Assembly (NCBI RefSeq): GCF_000344685.1
Contig: NW_006920412.1
Coordinates: 1,719,384-1,783,383 of the forward strand
Length of the DNA: 64,000 bases
Reading direction: 5' to 3'
Source of the DNA: Gloeophyllum trabeum ATCC 11539
Lineage: Eukaryota; Basidiomycota; Agaricomycetes; Gloeophyllales; Gloeophyllaceae
A program made the position numbers and the translations under genes. This document shows, piece after piece, positions 22,384 to 33,219 of the stretch (positions are counted from its first letter, which is position 1; each line of letters opens with the position of its first letter). The notes beneath the pieces are model-generated. The model was not told the DNA's origin, made no database searches, and worked only from the letters and a program-made list of their open reading frames with translations.

Positions 22384-25300
22384 ATGGCTGTCCAGCTGAA
22401 CAAAATTCTGTTTAGCTCGCGTCTGCGACACGTCTATGACGCCTGGAATGTGCGTTATCCTCGGCTTACAATTGCACCACGAAGTCTGATCTCCTGTCCA
22501 TTTTCATCCAGAATGCCAGCGCGAACGATGATTACGGATCGTTAGCCAGCACAGACGCACTTCTCTTTGCTGCAGGAGACCCCGCGGGCGAGGATGAGCC
22601 TATCCGAAAAGGCACCGCTTTCCAGGTAAGTTCCACTCAGGTTTCCTTGGACTTCCTAGGACATCTTAGACCGGTCGCGTGTAGACGTGGTTATTGGGTT
22701 ATGAGTTCCCATCAACGTTCATACTGTTCGAGAAAGATAAAATCTGGTTTCTTAGCTCCATGAAGAAAGGTGATGTTCTTCACAGACACGCTTTCAAGCT
22801 TACTAAACGGCGTGTCCCCTCCCAGCAAAAATTCTGGCCCAAATACAGAATGCTAACACACCCGTTCCCGTCGAGGTTCTCGCCCAAGCGAAACCGAACG
22901 AGCCCCCTACAGATGCTTTACCGAAGCTGGTCGAACGGTTCACCTCTCATCAACGTGTCGGCACTCTCCTCAAAGAATCGCAATCGGGGAAACTCGTCAA
23001 TGAGTGGAATCAGGCGACAGCCGAATCATCGTCAAAACCGGAGATGTTGGATATAGCGCCTGCAGTAGCCACTCTCCTGGCTGTGAAGGATGAGGAAGAG
23101 CTCGTATGTCATATAAGTCCAGGTTCTCTCGACTATCCAATGCTCACATCCCGTTCAGAAAATCATCCGCACCGCCGCTAATCTTACTTCGACACTCATG
23201 ACTCATCATATAGCAGTAAAATTGGAGACTATCCTGGACCGAGAAGCCAAAATATCCCATGAACAATTTGCCGCACAAATTGAGATGCGCCTGGGGTCCG
23301 GTGAAGGCGATAAAGCAAAAGGTCCCGATATGAAAGTATGGAGTAAAGGTCGCCTGACAGACGTGAGTGTTCGGGAACAGGGCGTCATGCATGAAATCTT
23401 ACAATGTGCACAGGTCGACTGGCAGTCGACAGAGTTCTGCTATTCCCCAATCATCCAATCTCGATCTTCCAGTTCTGGCTATGACTTACGATTCACTGCT
23501 GAGTCGACTGAGGATAACATCGCTCACGAAGGTGTCATCTTAGTGTCCGTGGGCATGCGGTATAAGGGATACTGCGCCAACTTGGGGAGGAGTTTCATTG
23601 TCAATCCGACCAGGGTCAGGAGCAGCTAGTCCAGTTTCTCTCGGACGAATACGCTGACGTCGTCACAACATTGCAGGAGCAAGAGGCTATCTACGGCTTA
23701 CTAGTATCCTTACAGACGTCACTACTGTCATTCATCAAAGAAGGTGTGACGGCCCGAGACGTCTACCAGCATGCACTCTCTTTCGTAAAGGAGAAGAAGC
23801 CCGAGCTGGAGAAGCACTTTGTGAAGAACATTGGATTCGGAGTGAGTGGCATTTTCGTCCCCGTCGGCTGACGACATTCGATTGAATCATATGTGCCTAG
23901 ATTGGCATGGAATTTCGCGATTCCACCTATCTCATTTCTCCCAGAAATGGCCGGCCGCTGAAGGCGGGGATGACAATCAACCTCGTTCTGGGATTCTCAG
24001 AACTTCAAGAGGATGGCGGAAAGAAGTAGGTCGTCGTACTTGAAATTCCAGTTGCGTCTAGATGACTGAGCACAATGTTTTTGTTGGATCCAGATACGCT
24101 CTCCAACTTGCTGATACGATCTTGGTTAACCAAGAGAAGAGCACGCTGCTGACCGAAGGAGTCAAGGCACCCAAAGAGACATTATTCTTCCTTAATCCCG
24201 CCGACGGAGATGAAGCGAAGCCTTCTGGCAAGGAGGCCAAGAAGCCACCAGCAAAACCCGTGGCGAATGGGCATGGGTCACCTGTGAAGAACAAGACTGC
24301 CGGCGGGAAGGTGCTCCGTAACAAGACTCGGAGACAGGAGGAAGAGCTTCAGTCCACGCTGGCTCGGATAATGGAACACCAGCGCGAATTGCATGCACAG
24401 CTTCAAGCGGAAGGACTAGCCAAGTACTCCGAAGGCGGAGGAGGCTCTGGTGGTAAAGAAGGCAAGACTTGGAAACGATTCCAGAGTTACAAGGGAGAAA
24501 TTGCTCTACCTCGAGAGGTTGAAAATCTGCGCGTAAGTCATGTGCGAGGTAAATGTACTGCTCGACTGGCATTGACATGTATTCCCAGATTTATGTCGAT
24601 CGCAAGGCGCAGACCGTCATCCTCCCTGTCTATGGTTTCGCTGTTCCGTTCCACATCAACACTATCAAAAATGTCAGCAAGAATGACGAAGGTGACTATA
24701 CGTACCTACGCATCAACTTCCAAACGCCTGGTCAACTGGCAGGTAAGAAGGAAGATACGGTAAGCCTGTTGTCTTAGGCGTCGCGTCTCTAGGCGCTGAA
24801 TCGTCGATTCAGCCCTTCGAAGATCCAGATGCGTCGTTCATACGTTCCATGTCTTACCGGTCTGCGGATGGACATAGATTTGACTCAATCGCGAAGCAAA
24901 TCACAGACTTGAAAAAGGAAGTGAACAAGCGCGAGCAACAAAAGAAGGAAATGGCGGACGTCATTGAGCAAGACACCCTGGTAGAGGTCAAGGGTCGCCG
25001 ACCACAGAAGCTTCCGGAAGTTTTTGTACGACCAGCCCTGGACGGCAAGCGTTTGCCGGGGGAGGTGGAAATCCATCAGAACGGTCTGCGATACCAGTCA
25101 CCTGCTAGTTCGCAGAAGTTAGGTATGTGATCGTCTTTTCGCTATTTACCTGCTGGCTGAGATTGGTGGCTTGCAGATGTGTTGTACAGTAATATCAAGC
25201 ATCTGTTCTTCCAGCCATGCGATCACGAACTGCTTGTCATTGTCCACATTCATCTCAAGGCGCCGATCATGATTGGCAAACGCAAAGCCTGGGACGTGCA

Positions 25301-26442
25301 ATTCTTCCGCGAAGCCTCTGACGTCCAGTTCGACGAGACAGGAAATCGGAAACGAAAGTACCGGTACGGGGACGAGGACGAAATTGAGATGGAGCAGCAG
25401 GAGCGAAAGCGGAGGCAGATGCTCAACAAGGAGTTCAGAATGTTCGCCGAAAAAATCGCCGAGGCTGCGACTGCATCGGTAGGTTTCTCTCTTCACAGAG
25501 TGACTAATTTTATTGACGCATCTTCCAGACCGGTGACACGCTAGAACCTGACATTCCGTTCCGAGAGCTGTCCTTCGAGGGCGTGCCGTTCCGGACGAAT
25601 GTCCGACTGCAGCCCACGACGGAGTGCCTTGTGTACCTATCAGATCCACCATTCCTCGTTGTCACTCTGAGCGAGATCGAGATTGCATCACTAGAGCGTG
25701 TGCAGTTCGGCCTCAAGCAGTTCGATCTGGTCCTCATCTTCAAGGATTTCACGAAACCTCCTCTCCATATCAATTCGATTCCGAGCGCGCAGCTCGATGA
25801 TGTGAAGAACTGGTTAGAGTAAGTGAGAGGCTTGTTCTGTTGTACTAGTATGCGCGTCTTACATGCTGGGACGCAGCTCGGTCGATATCCCGCTCAGCGA
25901 GGGCCCCGTCAATCTTAACTGGGGACCCATCATGAAGACGATCAACGAGGACCCCTATGATTTCTTCCAGCAAGGCGGATGGAGTTTCCTGGGCGGTGCC
26001 ACGGGCGGCGAGGTACGATGCGTAGCCATTCTGCTGGGGAGACGTGTGAATTAACCGCTGGGCGTTGCGCACAGAGCGACAAGGAGGAATCCTCGGAGGA
26101 AGAGTCCGAGTACGAGGAGGAGCCGGCGGAGTCTGATTACTCCGAGAGCGAGGACGAGGAGAGCGACTACGGCGACTCTGCTGGGAGCGACGAGGGCAGC
26201 GGGTCTGACTTTGACGACGACAGTGACGGGGACGATTGGGACGAACTGGAGCGCAAGGCGGCGAAGTGTAAGTCGTTCCTCTCGTGTCTCGTTGGCAGCA
26301 GTGAGACTCATTTCCGTTGGATGTTATAGCGGACCGAAAGCGCGCGGAGGAGGGACGTGGGGCAGACTCTGACGATTCGGACGCGAAGCCGAAGAAGAAG
26401 GCGCCTGCGAAGACGAACGGGAAGAGCAAGGCGCGGCGTTGA
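22384..26442 (+). CDS. SPT16: FACT histone chaperone subunit Spt16
   Basis: Spt16 with Pob3 reorganises nucleosomes during transcription and replication. The start [20 protein letters not shown] leads into the aminopeptidase-like N-terminal domain ([60 protein letters not shown]). The middle domain follows after a charged linker ([54 protein letters not shown]), then the Rtt106-like double-PH part ([60 protein letters not shown]). The tail is a long Glu/Asp/Ser tract ending in a basic [16 protein letters not shown], as expected for histone binding. An apparent frame break at about 23617 is explained by an intron (donor GTCAGG, acceptor TTGCAG). About 16 introns. Confidence 0.95.
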
Positions 26443-26904
26443 ATCTTTGTGTCGAGTACGCGTCGGCGTGGCTGTTTGGGATTTACTGTATCTTTATCGT
26501 AGCTGTCTTCATATGCTATCTCGTTTTGACTGCGTTATGCTCGTCAGAGGTGTGGACGGGAACACTGCCGTGCGTACGTCTCGAGAAAAGGGGATACAGC
26601 TGGGCACCAGACCTTGGCTCGTGCAGCCCATTGACCAGGAATTTCCGAATGTCCTACCTAGGGTGCTGGTGTCAAAACAAGCAAAGGCTCCATCTTCGTG
26701 TATATTCCCGTATTATAGAATACATATGCGATAAAAAGAAAAACCCTAGTGCTACATCAGAGATCCTATATATTCGTGAAGGTGTCGTGGATAAGGAGAG
26801 GCAGCGTCCGTCCTCGTGTAGGCATACTGGGAGACGGCAGCAGAAACGTATGTGTCCGTGTTGACCGAGTATGAGTATTATGATATGGCGGTATTAGCCC
26901 AGCT
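26443..26904. other. Convergent intergenic region after SPT16
   Basis: About 460 bp between two 3' ends. No supported gene; it contains AT-rich stretches such as 26720-26790. Confidence 0.6.
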
Positions 26905-27843
26905 CTAGGGGTAGGGCGTTTGCGATATGTTCGTCGCGGGTCTGGTCTTCTCGAGCATCCAGCGGAAGAGGTCGGGATTATTGTATGCGTATGTCCAAGA
27001 GTCGTGTTCGGTGTCTGGGTAGCGCGTAAAGTGCACCTCGTCGGCGCCGGCGTCGCGGAGGGCGCGGTGCATCTCGACGCTCTCCTCGATCGGGATGATC
27101 GGGTCGCTCTCGCCGTGGTGTATCCTGCCGGGGGGGGGGGGGTGGATTAGACGGACACCTTGAAGTGCTGGCAATGCTTACCAGTGGGGGACGTGCGCGA
27201 TGGACTTGGCGAGGGCGGGGTCGGCGCCGCCGCAGATGGGGGCGAGCGAGGCGAAGCGGTGGGGGGCGCGGAGGGCGAGGGCCCAGGTGCCGTAGCCGCC
27301 CATGGAGAAGCCGGTGACGTGGACGCGGTCGGGGTCGACGGCGTAGGTGAGCAGGAGCTCGTCGAGCAGGGAGGAGAGGACGGCGGGGTTCCAGCCGTAG
27401 CCGTGGAGCATGTCGAGGGAGGGCGAGGCGGTGATGAACTGTTCCGCGGCGAGCGTGCAGGCGGCGGGGGGGACTGGGTGCGCGGAGAGGTCGGCGGGGT
27501 CGGGGATCGGGCGGCGGGAGCTGAAGCGCGTGGCTTTGGGGATGTGGATGGCGGGGGAGGGGCAGCCGGCCTTCCACTTGTCGTAGCAGAGGACGAGCTT
27601 GGGGATGCCGTGGCGCAGGGAGGCGTAGGACTCGTTGAGGCCGCGCTGGGACTCGCCGGCGCCGTGGAGGAAGAGGATGAGCGGCCACGTGCGGGCGGGG
27701 GAGGAGGCGTAGGCGGGGGGCAGGGAGAGGAAGTAGTCGTAGCCGAAAGGAGCGGCGGAGATTGTCTGTCTGTGGTAGTTGAAAGAGATGTGGGACGTGG
27801 CGGAGAAGGGATGGCCGGGGTCGAGGGACGGGCCGTCTGCCAT
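26905..27843 (-). CDS. Alpha/beta-hydrolase esterase (feruloyl-esterase or phospholipase/carboxylesterase-like), 293 residues
   Basis: Two exons (27182-27843 and 26905-27124; 882 nt). The core reads WPLILFLHGAGESQRG (oxyanion region), then VDPDRVHVTGFSMGGYGTWA with the nucleophile Ser in GFSMGG, IHHGESDPIIPIEES with the acid Asp, and YPDTEHDSWTYAYNN with the catalytic His. There is no signal peptide, so it is probably cytosolic; secreted feruloyl esterases with the same core carry one. The substrate is therefore uncertain. The intron 27125-27181 contains 13 consecutive C on the coding strand in its pyrimidine tract. Base composition is far more GC-rich than most of the window, and large antisense open frames here are by-products of that. 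Confidence 0.82.
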
Positions 27844-27992
27844 GTTTGAGACGGCGACTGCACGGGTCCGGCTTTTATAGGTCTGGGGAGAGGATTAACC
27901 CTGGCCCTCCTCCGACACGATCCTTGATCCGGGCGGGCGTTGCCGGCGCGGGCGTTGCCCCCGGGCCTGTGCTCCGTCCCAAAGCCGCGATC
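27844..27992. promoter_or_regulatory. Divergent promoter of the esterase and PDK genes, with a TATA box on the minus strand
   Basis: 149 bp between opposing ATGs. The minus strand reads CTATAAAAG at 27872-27880, about 30 bp before the esterase ATG, implying a very short 5' UTR if it is used. Confidence 0.5.
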
Positions 27993-29485
27993 ATGTCTTC
28001 ATCCACGCCCGCTCGCGCGCTGCTGCGAACACGCACCCGGCGCGGGCTCTCGACCGTCCACAGGCGTCCGCCCGACCCGGTCCCCTCGGCGCTCGCTGCG
28101 CTCCTCGAGAAACACTCCCAGCGCCCGCCCACGCCGCTCACCCTCGCGACCCTGCTCTCGCTCGGCCGCCCCCCGACGCCCCGCTCCGTCCTCAAGTCTG
28201 TTTCCTATGCCCAGGCAGAGATCCCGCGCCGCATGGCCCAGCGCGTCATGTCCCTCCAGGCTCTGCCCTTTATCGTCGGCACGAACCCGTTTGTGGCACG
28301 CGTCCTCGAGGGCCACCGCACAAGCTTCCTCTGGCTCGCCTCCCAGCCCGCCGTAACCTCCCTCGAGGAAAACGCACAGTTTACCTCCCAGCTCGAATCC
28401 TTCGTCCAGAGCCACGCAAACGACATCCCCACGCTCGCCAAGGGGTGAGTCTCCCGCCGCCCTCGCTCAGGGACTGACCCTTACGAGCCAGGGCATGTCC
28501 AGCTTCCAAGAATGCACGCGTTACATGTCCCCGACCCAGATCAGCAACTTTCTAGACGGTGCCATCCGCAACCGTATAGCCGTCCGCCTCATTGCTGAGC
28601 AGCATATCGCTATCTCGCGCGCCCTGAGCGCTCCCGAGCAAACTTCGGACCGCATAGGCGTGGTTGATCTTGCCCTCTCTCCCGCGCGAATGATCAAAAT
28701 GTGCGGGTCGTGGGTCGCAGAGCTGTGTGAAGCCACTCTAGGTGCAAGTCCTGAGCTTGTTCTGGACGGGCACGTTGATGCCACCTTTGTGTGAGTGAGC
28801 TCCTTCATAGTTCCTACGCGTCCCTTTATACTGTCTCGCCAGCTACGTTCCCGTCCACTTGGAATACATCGCCACGGAAATACTGAAAAACTCCTTCCGA
28901 GCCACCGTAGAGCATCACTACAAGCAGCACGGCACGTCCTCCCGCACCCCCCTGCCCGCCGTCCGCGTGACCATCTGTCCCTCCCCGAAAGTCGACGGCC
29001 GATCTCACATTGGCATCAGGATCCGCGACCAGGGCGGCGGCGTCTCCCCTGCCAACATGGCCCGCATATTCTCTTACGCGTTTACGACTGCCGACCGGAG
29101 CACCGGGCGCGAGGAGATCGGCGGAGGCCCGTATGCCGCGCAGCAGGTCGGGGGCAGCGCGGCGGTGGGCGGGGGGAGCACGAATCTATTTGAACAGATG
29201 ACGGGCAAGGGCTTGCAAGTCGGGATGGGGACGATTGCTGGCTTGGGGTACGGCCTTCCGATGAGCAGGCTGTATGCAAAGTATGTGTGTAGGCGACCTT
29301 GGCGTGTTTGGAAGGCCTGACATGCACGCAAGGTATTTTGGCGGCTCGTTGGATCTCTTCTCCCTTGACGGATGGGGTCAGTGGACTTGGCTCGTCCGAG
29401 TTACTTCCCCGCTGATCCCAGTGCAGGAAGCGACGTCTTTGTGCAGCTCAAATGTCTCGATGAAGCGGGCGATGTGGAGATCTGA
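27993..29485 (+). CDS. Mitochondrial pyruvate (or branched-chain 2-oxoacid) dehydrogenase kinase, 426 residues
   Basis: GHKL-fold protein kinase of the mitochondrial matrix that phosphorylates and switches off the E1 subunit of a 2-oxoacid dehydrogenase complex. Exons 27993-28444, 28503-28790, 28843-29280, 29333-29376 and 29427-29485 sum to 1,281 nt. The start MSSSTPARALLRTRTRRGLS is an Arg/Ser presequence. Family strings are LAKGFQECTRYMSPTQISNF, IAVRLIAEQHIAISRA, and the ATP site HLEYIATEILKNSFRATVEH (N box), IRIRDQGGGVSPANMARIF (G1) and GLGYGLPMSRLYAKYFGG (G2). An insert between the G1 and G2 boxes is Gly-rich. The second exon must start at 28503 to give GFQEC; a nearby AG would give the wrong frame. 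Fungi have two such kinases and I cannot say which this is. Confidence 0.9.
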
Positions 29486-29906
29486 TCGCATTACACGGCG
29501 TGTAGCGAGGATGGGATAACGCCAGAGGCGAGTACTACAAAAGTTCTGTCTCCCGAGTATCTTTCTAAACTGGCATCAGACCGCTCCTCGGCTCGCTCGT
29601 GGTCCGTGCAGCGACTGCGCCCACAAGCGCCGTCACGACGCGCATGTCAGCAAATCGAGCAGTAAGTCTCCTTGCATTTTTTTCTGTACTCTATGCTGCT
29701 TTGTGATGACGACGAGCAGAAGTATGACAAGCGTATCGTAATGCCCAGGAGAGGTGATGGAGGCGTAGATAGAAATTTTGTACAATAGGTCCACCTGTCG
29801 TAGTATCCAGTACGTCCGCGTCTTTCCCCCGGACTGCCACCTGCCGCACGGAACAACCCAAGCGCGGTTGCCTCTGCGCCCTCCAAAGGACCCCTAGTTA
29901 TCCGGG
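29486..29906. other. Intergenic region between the PDK gene and RCO1
   Basis: About 420 bp. No supported gene; it holds the PDK 3' end and the RCO1 promoter. Confidence 0.55.
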
Positions 29907-32900
29907 ATGACATCTGCGATGAGCGTCCCCGTGTACGAGCTGCCCACCGTGCCGGTCGTGCAGCCGCCGCACCTCGAGGGCGATGCGTCCCTGGCCACCG
30001 AGATCCTCCCGGGCCCGCCCTCGCTGACCGCGGTCAGGCAGAGCGGGCTCGCGCACCGGCGCGACCCCAAGAAGCCGGGCGTGTCCTACCTGCCCGCGTC
30101 CGACCCCGGCACGACGTACAGCGGGCACAGCGTCGCGGCCATGACGTCCGCGCTCGAGACGGACGGCGCGCCCAAGCGCAAGCGGGCACGGGTCGATAAG
30201 GGGTGAGTGCGCCGTGCGCCGCTGGGATGCTGGGATGCTGCTGACGGTCTGCTTGGTTTGTCTTGCTCTGTGCTGGTGATTGTGTGCGGCCCGTGCGGTG
30301 GGTGTTGTCGCGCGTGTCGACCGCATCCGCGTCGCCTCTCTCGCGCGTGTGTCCGTGTCCGTGTCCGTGCGGGACGCTGCTGGTGCCAGGTCCGCCGCGA
30401 ACCGCGCCCAGCGGGCGTCTGCGCGCAACGTGAACGCCGCGCCGTCGTTTTCGTCGGACGCGGCGCTGGGCGCAAAGTCCGCGCCGTCGTCGCCGCCGCT
30501 CGTGCCGGACTCGGACTCGGCGTCCGTGCAGATGGACGCGGAGCCCCTGCCGCCGCTCTCGCGGTCGAATTCGCTACTCAACGTGGACGAAACTGTTGCT
30601 AATGGGAAGGGCGGGAAGAGGGAGAAGGGGAAAGGTAAGGAGAAGGAAAAGGCGGGGCTCAGGGTGAAGGAGGAGCCGGTGAACGTCGCGCTGCCCCCAG
30701 CGGACCAGGCGGTATGCGGTCAAAACATCTCGCAAACAAAATCCCTCTGACGTTTCGATAGCCTAACGAAGACCACTGTTCTTCATGCCGGTCTCTCGGG
30801 GCGCTCGTATACTGCGACGGGTGCCCGCGGGCGTTCCACCTCTGGTGCCTCAACCCGCCCATGGAGCCGGGCGACCTGCCCGAGGGGGACGCGAGATGGT
30901 TCTGCCCCAATTGCAGTATTCGCCAGGTCTGCTTACTACTGCCGTTGCGTTTTTCGCGACACGAGAGTGACGTTCGTTCGTGGCACGCAGAATCCGCCCC
31001 CGCAGCCGCCGCCCTCGGTTTTGGCGCCCGTCATACAGCAGGTGCAGACGAGCATACCGATAGAGTTCCAGTTGCCGGATGATATTAGAGGGTTTTTCAA
31101 GGATGGTAAGAATGCATGTCAGCTTGGACGGACTTGTGGCTCACTATACTGACAGTGGCGAGTAACGCAAGAGGGGGATATGTCGATGCATCGGAGATCA
31201 AACAGCCTCGTCTAAAGTACGTACTTTGCCGCGGATATTGGAACGTTGCTCTTATATCACTTTTCAGTCGGCACGGACAGCTCGAAGATCGGGATCCGTA
31301 TCGATTAAAAGACCGAAACGGTGCTCCCGTTCTGTGTTTCCGTTGCGGCATGTCCGCTCTGCCAGATGACGCTGCCGCGCACTCTCCTGCGGTGAAGCGA
31401 GCCCGAAAATTATCAGGCGCTGACTGCAAAGCCGGCGTCTGGAAGAGTATCGTGTCCTGCGACTATTGTGACCTGCACTTCCATCTTGACTGCCTTGATC
31501 CGCCATTACCTTCGATGCCGTCCTTTGGGAAGAAATGGATGTGTCCTAATCACGCGGAACATGTTATTGTGAGCGCCATACTCTTTCCCTTGTCGTACAT
31601 GTCTTTATATCGGTCTGCAGCAACCAAAGCGGCGTATACCTAAGCATAATGCACCACCCATAGATATCTCGAGACCAAACCAGTGGAATAATGGGAATAT
31701 TGAAATAATCCAATCTGAACCTGTCTCGGCTGTCCCGAAAGTGTCAGTGGACGAGGTCATGATCAACGGGCGACGGTACAGAGTTCCAGAAAAGGTCGTT
31801 GTGCTTGACTTTTGGAACAAGGTCAAGAATCACGGCCAGCATCGAAGGTGAGTCAGGTCGTTCGGACGGGGAGCGTGAGTCTTATCACGGCTAGCAGAGA
31901 ATTCGAAATACCTAGCACGGCTTCGTCTCCTCTAACAACCCTCAGCGAACTTGACATGGACGACACTGCGTCTAGCCATCCTAATACAGCGCAGCCTGAC
32001 GAGGAAGACATCAGAATAGCCGAGGTATGAGCTCCTTGCCTACAGGTTAAAATTCGCCCCTTAACTGTCTCCGAAAGCTACTATGCGGTCTGAGGGTGAC
32101 TGCACCACAAGCCGGCCAAGGTTCGTTCACGGTTGAGAAGCATGATGCAGGCTCGAGTGCAGTCAATGGCAACGCTGGGGATGCAAGTAAGCGGCGGCGT
32201 ACTGCAGGCCCTTCACATAAAGCTGCGGCAGAAAAGCCACCAGCGCCTAGAAGGACTGAACGTAGAAATGCCCGCGCAAGTGCTCCCAGTAATGTGAATG
32301 AACTGCCAAAGCTTGAGCAGGACGATGTTCGTAGATTCTTTTCCAAGATTTGTGGGAAACTTACGCAGTTGTCTGGTAGACGGATTACCTTCCAACCGCC
32401 GGCCCTAGTAAAGCACAACACGCTCCGGCCCCTCAGAAGACTTCACCAGAAGACGGTGAAGGCTCTGCGCGACCGCGACGTTCAGGGCGTGTACCTCAGC
32501 CTCGCAGAAAATCCCCTATTCCCACTCGTCTCGCCAGCCGGGAGTCTTTCACAGCAACGTCCGAAGGCAAACCGACACCGTCCGAGAAACCCCTGGCGAA
32601 ATCCACGCCTCCCGCTCCTCCTGCGGCACCACCATCAATGCCAACCTCCTCGATATCTGAAAACCCTCAGCCACAGCCCCCTAACAGCCAATCCCTGAAG
32701 ATCCGACTACCACGATTAAATGCTATCGGTTTGTCCTCCAATCCTGCACCCCCCTCCGTTTCCGCGCCGCTGTCACAACCGTCCACGATTAATTCCGCCG
32801 GACGCCCTGAGCGGCACAAAGCGCCGGCGAGCGAGAGTCGGGCCCGCCGTTCCTCTCGTCGACGTACATCCACTGCCGCTTCTGCAGCAGGTTCACCCTC

Positions 32901-32937
32901 ACCTTCCAAGTTGTCCAGCCGGAACATAGCAGTATGA
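29907..32937 (+). CDS. RCO1: Double PHD-finger protein, Rco1-like subunit of the Rpd3S histone deacetylase complex
   Basis: Rco1 directs Rpd3S to transcribed chromatin and suppresses cryptic initiation. The N-terminal part is disordered, with [16 protein letters not shown] and a basic [13 protein letters not shown]1 is complete: [43 protein letters not shown], giving the Cys4-His-Cys3 pattern. Next is [18 protein letters not shown], the region that binds the MRG protein in Rco1/PHF12. A second zinc region follows ([35 protein letters not shown]). Then [16 protein letters not shown] and an unstructured Pro/Ser-rich tail. The first intron, 30203-30389, is 187 bp, about three times the local norm. 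A 53-bp intron (about 32330-32382) is needed to keep the C-terminal frame. The C-terminal exons are the least certain. Confidence 0.82.
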
Positions 32938-33219
32938 GTATCAATACTGAGGCTGCCCCGTGGTTGTATATGCAGATGGTATTTATTCGTTGTTGGTTGT
33001 ATCAGTGAAAATGTAGGCTGCCCGTACGCCACTAGCCCATGTACCGCGGCTAGAGATTCGCAGAGCTTGTGACACTACTACCTCAGAGTGCCGTGCACCT
33101 CCAGTTCGGACAATCCGAAAGAAGGTTGCCTATTTCCCACGTCAATACTGTCATACCGCAAGCCACTTTGTGGCAAGCATTACCGGTTCACCATCGATTT
33201 CCATCCACTCAGTACTGGA

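Noticed and set aside
23590..23676. Apparent frameshift in SPT16
   Set aside because: An intron with donor GTCAGG and acceptor TTGCAG joins NPTR to EQEAIYGLL in the correct frame.
27147..27863. Three overlapping open frames of 229-238 codons on both strands across the esterase gene
   Set aside because: High GC removes stop codons in all frames. Only the frame with GFSMGG and EHDSW has protein motifs; the others are Pro/Arg/Ala low complexity.
28480..28500. Acceptor at the AG before GGCATG as the start of PDK exon 2
   Set aside because: It puts the exon in the wrong frame. The next AG at 28502 restores GFQECTRYMS.
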